Source: Pyrinomonadaceae bacterium
Lineage (GTDB): Bacteria; Acidobacteriota; Blastocatellia; Pyrinomonadales; Pyrinomonadaceae
Direction of reading: 5' to 3'
DNA length: 13,339 bases
Assembly: GCA_013813825.1 (NCBI GenBank)
Contig: JACCRA010000345.1
Coordinates: 1-13,339 of the forward strand
Under the pieces are notes generated by a model. The model ran no database searches. It was not told where the DNA came from and saw only the letters and a list, made by a program, of their open reading frames with translations. Below, piece after piece: positions 7,324-13,339 of this stretch. How positions within the stretch are numbered: the first letter of the stretch is position 1; each line of letters begins with the position of its first letter. The position numbers and the translations under genes were made by a program.

Positions 7324-8454
7324 ATGGATACGAACGGAAAAAATGGAGATGGGTTGGGCAGCATCGGCGGCAATGTTTCGGGGAGCGGCCCTTCGCCGGA
7401 AAGCGAGCCGGGATCGGTGGTGGCTGGTGCGGTCGCGCCGCCGCCGGCGAAGTTGACGAAAGCGGATTTCGTGTCGGGGCAGGAAGTCCGCTGGTGTCCC
7501 GGCTGCGGCGATTATTCGATTCTGAATAACGTGCAGAAGGTAATGCCGGAGCTTGGCATCCCGCGCGAGAAGATCGTGTTTGTCTCCGGGATCGGCTGCT
7601 CGTCGCGCTTTCCGTATTACATGAACACTTACGGTTTCCACTCGATTCACGGGCGCGCGCCGGCGGTAGCGACCGGCATCAAAGCGGCGAACCCGGAATT
7701 GAGCGTCTGGGTCATCACCGGCGACGGCGACGCTTTGAGCATCGGCGGCAACCACTTTATGCACGCCATCCGCCGCAACCTCGACATGAATTACGTTCTC
7801 TTCAACAATCGCATCTACGGTTTGACGAAGGGGCAGTACAGCCCGACCTCGGAGTTGGGGAAGAAGACGAAATCGACGCCGATGGGTGTTATCGATTACC
7901 CGCTCAACCCGCTCTCGGTCGCCATCGCGAGCGAGGCCACGTTCGTCGCTCGCTCATTGGATATTGATGTCAAACATTTGGGCGCGACGGTGCAGGCGGC
8001 GGCCCGACACAAGGGCGTCTCGTTCATCGAGGTCTATCAGAACTGCAACATCTTCAACGACGCCGCGTTCGAGTATTTCACCGACCGCTCGGTGCGCTCC
8101 GACAACATGATCTATTTAGAGCACGGCCAGCCGATGGTCTTCGGCAAAGAGCGCGACAAAGGTATTCGCATGAACGGCGCGCAGCCCGAAGTGGTTCAGT
8201 TTGGGGGCGAGACCGGCCTCAATGAAAACGATCTCCTTGTCCATGACATCCACTTGAAAGACCCGTCCGTCGCCTTCATGCTCGCGCGTATGGAGCAGCC
8301 AGACTTCCCGCAGCCAGTCGGCATCTTCCGCGCCGTCGAGCGCGCGACCTACGAAGACATGCTCGTCGATCAGATCAACTCCGCCATCAGTAAATCCGGC
8401 CCCGGCAGTCTGGAAAAACTGCTCAACAGCGGCGACACATGGGTTGTCGAGTAA
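7324..8454 (+). CDS. korB: 2-oxoacid:ferredoxin oxidoreductase, beta subunit
   Basis: KorB binds thiamine diphosphate and one [4Fe-4S] cluster and forms the catalytic centre with KorA. Four cluster cysteines are visible: Cys58 and Cys61 in WCPGCGDY, Cys92 in GIGCSS and Cys241 in YQNCNIFND. The TPP/Mg motif is GDGDALSIGGNH from 133 with NNRIYGLTKGQ at 161-171. The first 42 or so residues are a Gly/Ser/Pro/Ala-rich extension not usual in this family, but the start has a good ribosome binding site. It is the last gene of the korA-Uma2-nucleotidyltransferase-korB run. Codons 328 to the stop are repeated at 12003-12152, so this 3' end could have been exchanged by recombination. No ferredoxin-like delta subunit is encoded nearby, as expected for the two-subunit type. 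Confidence 0.94.
   Translation: MDTNGKNGDGLGSIGGNVSGSGPSPESEPGSVVAGAVAPPPAKLTKADFVSGQEVRWCPGCGDYSILNNVQKVMPELGIPREKIVFVSGIGCSSRFPYYMNTYGFHSIHGRAPAVATGIKAANPELSVWVITGDGDALSIGGNHFMHAIRRNLDMNYVLFNNRIYGLTKGQYSPTSELGKKTKSTPMGVIDYPLNPLSVAIASEATFVARSLDIDVKHLGATVQAAARHKGVSFIEVYQNCNIFNDAAFEYFTDRSVRSDNMIYLEHGQPMVFGKERDKGIRMNGAQPEVVQFGGETGLNENDLLVHDIHLKDPSVAFMLARMEQPDFPQPVGIFRAVERATYEDMLVDQINSAISKSGPGSLEKLLNSGDTWVVE
8305..8454 (+). repeat. Direct repeat, copy 1 (korB 3' end)
   Basis: The last 49 codons and stop of korB recur at 12003-12152 in the same orientation, 3698 bases downstream. The two copies align without gaps at 136 of 150 bases. Similarity stops abruptly on both sides. The interval between the repeats holds only the WD40-caspase gene and its flanks. 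Confidence 0.9.
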
Positions 8455-8463
8455 AGCACCGGC

Positions 8464-8495
8464 GCGCGGCTTTCATTCTCTGACGAAGGCCGCGC
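8464..8495 (+). terminator. Hairpin after korB, terminator-like without T tract
   Basis: The arms 8464-8474 and 8485-8495 pair over 11 positions with one G-U around a 10-base loop, starting 9 bases after the korB stop. It is GC-rich and well placed to end the korAB transcript, but no run of T follows, so termination is uncertain. Confidence 0.4.
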
Positions 8496-8583
8496 CGCGA
8501 CTGCCGTCGCCAATTCAATCCTGAAGCAACTCCTCGCGCACGCTATCCCGCGGTTCTCTTCGGTGCGCCCGAATGCCTGAGCC

Positions 8584-11500
8584 ATGAAAAGAATTATTCC
8601 CACCAAAACGATTATTCTTTTGCTTTTCATCTTTTATCCGGCCCCGACAATTTTCGCGCGGAAGCCCGAACTGATCGTGCAAGCCGGGCATTTCGGCTCG
8701 GCCCGATCGGTGATCTTCAGCCCGGATGGCAGACTGCTGGCGAGTGTGGACGAGCGCACCGTCAAACTGTGGGACGCGACGACGGGCGAGGAACTTCGCA
8801 CCATCGGGGACAATTCCGATTCGGTGACGGCCATTGCGTTCAGCCCTGACGGCAAAGCCTTGGCGAGCGTCGCCGGCAACGACAAGACGATCAAACTGTG
8901 GGACGTGATTTCTGGGCGGGAGTTGCGCGCGCTTAAAGGGCATTCTTCAATCGTCTATTCGATTGCCTTTAGTCCAGACGGGAGATCGCTGGCGAGCCTC
9001 AGCGTGGAGGCGCTCAATCTCTGGGACCTGACAGACGGCGGAAACCTGACGCCGAAGCGAGCAGCGACCGGCGGTCCTGCCGGCCGGGTCGCGTTCAGCC
9101 CAGATAGTAAAGTGCTGGCGAGTTTCGCTTATCACACTGTCACGTTGCAGGATGCGGTTTCGGGCGAACGGATTCGGACCTTTCCCGGTGGGCGTTTCGT
9201 CGTGTTCAGCCCCGATGGAAAGATTTTGGCAAGCCAAGACAGAGAGGACGATAGAAAAGTCAATTTGTGGGACGCACAGCAGGACGGCAAACTGCTCGGC
9301 ACGCTGGCGTGGCCGGGCGCTCCGCCCCGCTCAGGCATCCTCAGCACGGAAATTGAGGTCGTCGCATTTAGCCCTGACGGCAAGCTGTTGGCAATGGCCG
9401 GCGTGGACAAAACCGTTAAGCTCTGGAACGTAGAGACGCGACAGGTGGTTGGGACTCTGGCGGGCCATTCCGGTTTAGCCAACTCAATCGCCTTCAGCCC
9501 CGAAGGTCGCACGTTAGCCAGTGGAGGCTGGGATAAGGCCATCAGAATGTGGGATGCGGCGACGCACAGGGAGATTCGCCAAATGGCGAGCCACTCCGCT
9601 CTGCTCGGCTCGCTGGCGTTCAGCCCCGACGGCAAGACGCTAGCCGCCGTGAGCCACGGCCTCAAGCTGTGGGACTTGACGACGGGCTACCTGCTCCGCA
9701 CCTTGGAAGGCGCGGCCTCTCCCATCGCCTTCAGCCCCGACGGCAAATTGTTGGCGAGCGGCGGATCGGACGGGCTGATGTTGTGGGACACGGCCTCCGG
9801 CAAAAAACTCGGAACCTTCAAGAAAGGGCTGCCCGACATCTTCCGTCTGACGTTTAGCCCGACGGGAAAACTGTTAGCTCTCGACGGCGGCGAAGATCAG
9901 GTCATTCTGTGGGACGTGACCGCGCGCCGTGTGTCCCGGACGTTCACCAATGCGACCTCCGTTAGTTCGTCGGCTTTTAGCGCCGACGGGAAGGTGATCG
10001 CCTGCAAGGGCAACGACGGCCGGACGAACATCTGGAACGTGGCGACGGGCGTGAAGGTTGCAACGATTAACAACCAAGAGGTTTCCGCCGCCGCTGTCGC
10101 GCTCAACTCGAACGGCAAGCTCCTCGCATTTGCGGTTGATGGCATTGCCCTCTACGACATAACGACCGGCAGGAAAATCCGCACGCTGAAGGAGGACAAC
10201 ACCTCTTACTACACCGCCATCGCCTTCAGTCCGGACGACAAGACGTTAGCGATAGGGAGCGAAGACGGCACGGTCAAGCTGTGGAGTCTGACGACAGGCG
10301 AGGCCATCCCCGCCTCGGGAGAGTTGCCCGAATGGATTAACTTCGACGGCAAATTTGCGATCAAAAACGTCAACGGCAAATCCGTCGCCGCCCTCAATGA
10401 AACCGGCAAGATCAATCTGATTGATGCTCTCACCAAAACAGAACTAATCTCGCTCATCGCGCTCGACGAGCGGGAATGGGTCGTCGTCGCACCCGACGGC
10501 CTGTTCGACGGCACGCCGCGCGCATGGAAGCGCCTCGCTTGGCGTTTCAACCAAAACACTTTTGAGACCGCGCCAATCGAAGCCTTCTTCGACGAGTTTT
10601 ATTATCCGGGACTGCTGCAAGAAGTGATTGCCGCCATCGGCGGCCAGCGCCCGCGCGCCTCGGCCAGCATCGCCGATAAAGATCGTCGCCAGCCGCGCCT
10701 CCGCCTCGCCCTCGCCGACGCGCCAAAAAATAATGAGCCGAGCGCTGCCCGGACAGTCAAACTCGCCGTCGGGATTGAAGCCGGGCCGGGCGTTGAGGCG
10801 CGTGACCTCCGCCTGTTCCGTAACGGCGCGCTCATTCGCGTGTGGCGCGGCGACGTGCTGCGCGGTAATCAGAGCGTCACGGTTGAAGCGAACGTGACGC
10901 TCGTGGCGGGAGAGAACCAGTTGACAGCCTATGCCTTTAATCGTGACAACGTGAAAAGCGCGGACGCGACGCTCGCCGTCACCGGCGCGGCTACGCTCAA
11001 GCGTCCCGGCACAGTTCGTGTGCTTTCAATCGGCGTCAACTCCTACGCCAATGCGCGCTACGATCTGAAGTTCGCCGTCGCCGACGCGCGCGATTTCGCC
11101 GACACACTCAAAGAGCAGCAGCAACGCCTCGGCCTCTATGAAAGCATCGAAGTCACTCAACTCCACGACGGTCAAGCGACGAAGGCCAACATTCTTAAAG
11201 CACTCACGGAGTTGGCCGCCAAGTCGCAGCCGGAAGACGCCGTCGTCATCTTTTTCGCCGGTCACGGCACGGCGAGCGGGCAGCGTTTCTATCTCATCCC
11301 GCACGATCTCGGCCACATGGGCGAACGGACGCTGACCGATGAATTTCAAATGCGCGCCATTCTCGATCACAGCGTCTCGGATTTGGAGTTGGAAAAAGTG
11401 CTGGAACCGCTTGACGCTGGGCAGGTCGTTCTCGTCATCGACGCCTGCAATTCCGGGCAGGCATTGGAGTCGGAAGAGCGCCGCCGGGGACCAATGAACT

Positions 11501-11892
11501 CAAAGGGGCTGGCCCAGCTTGCTTATGAAAAAGGGATGTACGTGTTGACCGCCGCGCAGAGTTTTCAGGCCGCGCAGGAAGTCTCACAACTCGGCCACGG
11601 CTTGTTGACTTACGCGCTGATTGAAGAAGGCTTGCGGCAACGCGCGGCGGACACCGAACCGCGCGACGGCAGCGTCTTTCTGCGTGAGTGGCTTGACTAC
11701 GCGACGGCGCGCGTCCCCGAAATGCAACTCGACCAGATGGAGAAGGCGCGCGGTCTCGGCCTCAATCTCTCTTTCAAAGACGAAGAGCGCGGCCTGCCCC
11801 TCGCCCGCCGTTCAGGTCAGCGCCCGCGCGTTTTCTACCGCCGCGAAAGGGAAACGTCATCGCTCCTCATCGCCCGCCCCGCCGGGTCGTGA
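8584..11892 (+). CDS. Exported WD40-caspase (peptidase C14) fusion, 1102 aa
   Basis: The N-terminus is a signal peptide (MKRIIPTK, then a hydrophobic IILLLFIFYPAPTIFA) with a likely cut after Ala25. About 13 WD40 units follow, recognised by FSPDGKxLAS and xKLWD signatures, with a fourteenth degenerate unit ending in WVVVAPDGLFDG near 630-641; this suggests two seven-bladed propellers. A beta-rich, possibly Ig-like segment spans about 715-805. The caspase-like domain (about 809-1012) has His894 in FFAGHG and Cys955 in DACNSGQ, an intact clan CD dyad. Bacterial fusions of this kind are thought to be regulated proteases; export implies a periplasmic or extracellular role, and its substrate is unknown. 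No clear ribosome binding site precedes the ATG. It lies between two copies of the korB 3' end, which suggests acquisition as a block. Confidence 0.93.
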   Translation: MKRIIPTKTIILLLFIFYPAPTIFARKPELIVQAGHFGSARSVIFSPDGRLLASVDERTVKLWDATTGEELRTIGDNSDSVTAIAFSPDGKALASVAGNDKTIKLWDVISGRELRALKGHSSIVYSIAFSPDGRSLASLSVEALNLWDLTDGGNLTPKRAATGGPAGRVAFSPDSKVLASFAYHTVTLQDAVSGERIRTFPGGRFVVFSPDGKILASQDREDDRKVNLWDAQQDGKLLGTLAWPGAPPRSGILSTEIEVVAFSPDGKLLAMAGVDKTVKLWNVETRQVVGTLAGHSGLANSIAFSPEGRTLASGGWDKAIRMWDAATHREIRQMASHSALLGSLAFSPDGKTLAAVSHGLKLWDLTTGYLLRTLEGAASPIAFSPDGKLLASGGSDGLMLWDTASGKKLGTFKKGLPDIFRLTFSPTGKLLALDGGEDQVILWDVTARRVSRTFTNATSVSSSAFSADGKVIACKGNDGRTNIWNVATGVKVATINNQEVSAAAVALNSNGKLLAFAVDGIALYDITTGRKIRTLKEDNTSYYTAIAFSPDDKTLAIGSEDGTVKLWSLTTGEAIPASGELPEWINFDGKFAIKNVNGKSVAALNETGKINLIDALTKTELISLIALDEREWVVVAPDGLFDGTPRAWKRLAWRFNQNTFETAPIEAFFDEFYYPGLLQEVIAAIGGQRPRASASIADKDRRQPRLRLALADAPKNNEPSAARTVKLAVGIEAGPGVEARDLRLFRNGALIRVWRGDVLRGNQSVTVEANVTLVAGENQLTAYAFNRDNVKSADATLAVTGAATLKRPGTVRVLSIGVNSYANARYDLKFAVADARDFADTLKEQQQRLGLYESIEVTQLHDGQATKANILKALTELAAKSQPEDAVVIFFAGHGTASGQRFYLIPHDLGHMGERTLTDEFQMRAILDHSVSDLELEKVLEPLDAGQVVLVIDACNSGQALESEERRRGPMNSKGLAQLAYEKGMYVLTAAQSFQAAQEVSQLGHGLLTYALIEEGLRQRAADTEPRDGSVFLREWLDYATARVPEMQLDQMEKARGLGLNLSFKDEERGLPLARRSGQRPRVFYRRERETSSLLIARPAGS

Positions 11893-11925
11893 AACATGAC
11901 TGGTCAAGAGCGAAGCGGAAAAGGT

Positions 11926-11943
11926 GGGAGACCATTGGTCCCC
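11926..11943 (+). terminator. Hairpin after the WD40-caspase gene
   Basis: GACC (11930-11933) pairs with GGTC (11937-11940) around an ATT loop, extended by GGG (11926-11928) with CCC (11941-11943) across a bulged A. It starts 34 bases after the stop codon. No T tract follows, so it is only a possible transcript end. Confidence 0.3.
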
Positions 11944-12002
11944 TCCCGGCCTGCGAGTTGATCCCGAAGCGCGCCGCTCTCTAACTCTTACCTTTCGCCT
12001 TC

Positions 12003-12152
12003 TTTCCGCAGCCCGTCGGCATCTTCCGTGCCGTCGAGCGCGCCGCTTACGAAGACATGCTCGTCGATCAGATCAACGCCGCCATCAGTAAATCCGGCCC
12101 CGGCAATCTGGAGAAACTGCTCAACAACGGTGACACGTGGGTTGTGCAGTAA
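12003..12152 (+). pseudogene. Truncated duplicate of the korB 3' end (direct repeat copy 2)
   Basis: The frame from TTT at 12003 reads FPQPVGIFRAVERAAYEDML and on to the stop TAA at 12150-12152, matching KorB residues 328-376. Compared with korB there are 14 base differences in 150 and no indels; nine are synonymous and five change the protein (T to A, S to A, S to N twice, E to Q). That pattern implies that most divergence happened while both sequences were coding for a working KorB. Upstream of 12003 similarity ends sharply, and no start codon or ribosome binding site gives this piece a life of its own. It is either the displaced native end of korB or the rest of a deleted second korB. Confidence 0.9.
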
Positions 12153-12158
12153 GGAAAG

Positions 12159-12247
12159 GGATGAGTGCGGAGGGATGAGGGATGAATCAGAAAAGCACTC
12201 AAACGAGTTAATGCTTTCATTCATCTCTTATCCCTCCGCCATCATCC
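12159..12247. repeat. Long imperfect inverted repeat, MITE/REP-like or bidirectional terminator
   Basis: The arms 12159-12187 and 12219-12247 match at 25 of 29 positions as inverted copies; two mismatches become G-U pairs in plus-strand RNA, so 27 of 29 can pair. The loop can fold further through AAAGCA with TGCTTT and ACTC with GAGT. Each arm contains short GGATGA-type iterations. The element starts 7 bases after the korB fragment stop, and its right arm includes the last codon and stop of the minus-strand receiver gene. Its location between converging genes fits a two-way terminator; the arms also look like a dispersed intergenic repeat. Confidence 0.75.
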
Positions 12248-12607
12248 TTTGATCAGCCTGCGGATGGTCTCCACCAACAGGAAGAGATCGTGCGGCTTGC
12301 GGAGGAACTCGTTCGCGCCCGCCTCTTTCGCCTCCCTCTCACAATCTTCTATCGAGAACAACATAATCGGCAACGACTCCCGGTGCGGCAAACTTCGCGC
12401 GAATTTGACCACCTCCAACCCCGTCGTGTCCCGCAATTCATTATCCACCAGTAACAGGGCATAGCGTTGTTCGCCGCGTAGGAAGGTCTGGGCGGTCGTG
12501 CCGTCAGGTGCGCGCCAGACGTGCCAGCCGCCCAAGTCGAGCAGGTCGCCGACGAGTTGGGCGAGCATGAGATTGTTCTCGACGTAGAGGATGGCCGGTT
12601 GCACCAC
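12242..12607 (-). CDS. Stand-alone response regulator receiver (CheY-like), 121 aa
   Basis: A single receiver domain fills the protein. The predicted phospho-acceptor is Asp55 in LLLVDNELRDTTGLE, with Ser85 and Lys104 (LRKP) in the conserved signalling positions. The acidic pocket reads VENN at 9-12, so one of the usual metal-binding aspartates is replaced by Asn11. There is no output domain, so it would act by protein contact. The frame is open up to 12853, but I start at the GTG at 12607 because GGAG lies 7 bases upstream and the resulting protein begins right at the first strand (ILYVE). An ATG at 12655 is the main alternative. Its stop codon is supplied by the adjoining inverted repeat. 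No histidine kinase is in view. Confidence 0.8.
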   Translation of the reverse strand: MVQPAILYVENNLMLAQLVGDLLDLGGWHVWRAPDGTTAQTFLRGEQRYALLLVDNELRDTTGLEVVKFARSLPHRESLPIMLFSIEDCEREAKEAGANEFLRKPHDLFLLVETIRRLIKG

Positions 12608-12614
12608 GATGGTT

Positions 12615-12618
12615 CTCC
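12615..12618 (-). promoter_or_regulatory. Ribosome binding site deciding the receiver gene start
   Basis: On the minus strand GGAG is followed by seven bases and then GTG at 12607. Neither the ATG at 12655 nor the first ATG at 12853 has a comparable site. A weak promoter-like pair, TTAGCA (12672-12667) and CATAAA (12650-12645) with a 16-base spacer, would start transcription downstream of the ATG at 12655, also favouring the GTG. Confidence 0.45.
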
Positions 12619-12809
12619 ACGCGGGGCGCGGGCATGAGAGTTCATTTATGAGCATGAGGTGAGTTCTGCTAAGATGCGCGCGTTCGGTGAATGAAAATCC
12701 GCGACGGTCGTATGCGTAGCTCACCCTCAACCTCAACCGAGTGATGAGCATCGCCGTTGAGTCTGGAAGGCCAACACTCTCGGCGAACAAGTTACGCAAA
12801 CACATTCTA

Positions 12810-12823
12810 CCTACTGTTGTAGG
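12810..12823. promoter_or_regulatory. Small palindrome upstream of the XRE gene, possible operator
   Basis: CCTAC (12810-12814) and GTAGG (12819-12823) are perfect inverted copies around TGTT, 51 bases before the XRE start codon. HTH proteins of this class often bind near their own promoter, so it may be an autoregulatory site; that is inference only. The rest of the divergent region, 12608-12809, shows no gene and no strong promoter. Confidence 0.25.
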
Positions 12824-12874
12824 CGGAGGCAAGCGGCATCGCGCGAAGTCCAATTTATCGGGAGGCGACTCCTG

Positions 12875-13189
12875 ATGGGCTACGCGCGTCCGCGACCTAA
12901 GCGTTTGGCCGAAAAGCTGCTACAAATTCGGAACGCTCTCGGTCTGTCTCAAACAGATTTGTGGAGGCGGTTGGGAGTTGAGGATGAGATTTCACACAAG
13001 CTAATCTCAAAGTATGAACTAGACCAGAACGAGCCGCCGCTAAAGGTTCTCCTACAATATGCGCGGGTAGCGGGCGTCCACACCGAAGCCCTCATTGACG
13101 ACAATCTAGACCTCCCCTACAAACTCCCCGGCGACGTGCGCCACGAAGAGATCAAGCGCAAATACATACCGCGCGGCAAGAAGCGTTGA
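12875..13189 (+). CDS. Small XRE-family HTH DNA-binding protein, 104 aa
   Basis: A Cro/C1-type helix-turn-helix covers about residues 11-73: LAEKLLQIRNALGLSQTDL, then the recognition region around ISHKLISKYELDQNEPPL. The C-terminal tail is basic (KRKYIPRGKKR), which may add DNA contacts. GGAGG (12861-12865) lies 9 bases before the ATG, so the start is well supported. I recall this compact type, with an N-terminal RPRPKRLAEKL-like stretch and a C-terminal LIDDxLDLP segment, as a multi-copy family in acidobacterial genomes; that is memory, not a search. It is divergent from the receiver gene, with 267 bases between the starts, but a regulatory link is not shown. Confidence 0.85.
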   Translation: MGYARPRPKRLAEKLLQIRNALGLSQTDLWRRLGVEDEISHKLISKYELDQNEPPLKVLLQYARVAGVHTEALIDDNLDLPYKLPGDVRHEEIKRKYIPRGKKR

Positions 13190-13295
13190 GCGGCGAATAG
13201 AAGAATAACTGCCCCCTTCCGCCCGTTGGCCTCAATATCACTTTGAGCTAGACTAAACCGGATGATAACTATTCACCTTCGGAGCGTTCATTGTT

Positions 13296-13339
13296 ATGAC
13301 TGACGAAGAAAGAAGATTATTACGACTCGAAAACGCTGA
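13296..13339 (+). CDS. Start of an unidentified gene, cut by the right edge
   Basis: An ATG at 13296 opens the frame MTDEERRLLRLENA, which continues off the window after 14 codons. GGAG at 13281-13284 lies 11 bases upstream. The charged, probably helical beginning would fit many small proteins, so no function can be given. It is on the same strand as the XRE gene, 106 bases after its stop. Confidence 0.4.
   Translation, partial: MTDEERRLLRLENA

Noticed and set aside
12608..12853. Upstream extension of the receiver protein to the ATG at 12853
   Set aside because: The extension has no domain or ribosome binding site; GGAG points to the GTG at 12607, which begins at the first receiver strand.
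13231..13247. Short inverted repeat CTCAA with TTGAG after the XRE gene
   Set aside because: Five-base arms with no T tract are expected by chance and do not support a terminator or operator.

Overview
The window looks like chromosomal DNA from a GC-rich Acidobacteriota, possibly Blastocatellia or a relative. This is inferred from gene content recalled for that group and was not tested by search: a TPR-CHAT protein, a WD40-caspase fusion, Uma2 and nucleotidyltransferase accessory genes, a small XRE protein beginning MGYARPRPKRLAEKL, and korA/korB-type 2-oxoacid:ferredoxin oxidoreductase genes.

Layout. Positions 1-326 hold no convincing gene but contain a nested palindrome and a terminator-like hairpin. 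On the minus strand follow a small DUF1653 protein (327-557) and, upstream of it, a large exported TPR-CHAT protease-like protein (627-3965). A divergent intergenic region, with a candidate promoter, leads to a plus-strand operon: korA (4253-6121), a Uma2-family nuclease-like gene (6134-6688), an AbiEii/MNT-like nucleotidyltransferase (6685-7323) and korB (7324-8454). These genes are separated by 12, -4 and 0 bases, so the accessory pair is embedded in and probably translationally coupled with the two subunits of one metabolic enzyme. Next is an exported protein with about 14 WD40 repeats and a C-terminal caspase-like (C14) domain that keeps its His/Cys dyad (8584-11892). It is followed by a 150-base second copy of the korB 3' end (12003-12152), a long inverted repeat, a stand-alone receiver-domain protein on the minus strand (12242-12607), a divergent XRE-type HTH protein (12875-13189), and the start of another gene cut by the right edge (13296 on).

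How the pieces relate. KorA (gamma-alpha fusion) and KorB (TPP and [4Fe-4S] subunit) together should make a complete two-subunit 2-oxoglutarate or related 2-oxoacid:ferredoxin oxidoreductase. The surrounding accessory genes have no evident metabolic link to it. Two exported, repeat-scaffolded clan CD proteases bracket the operon. The WD40-caspase gene lies between two direct copies of the korB 3' end (90.7% identical over 150 bases, no gaps, 3698 bases apart). This is the arrangement expected if a DNA block integrated at the korB 3' end while restoring its reading frame, or if a second korB was mostly deleted. That duplication and the Uma2-nucleotidyltransferase pair inside korAB are the strongest leads in the window.
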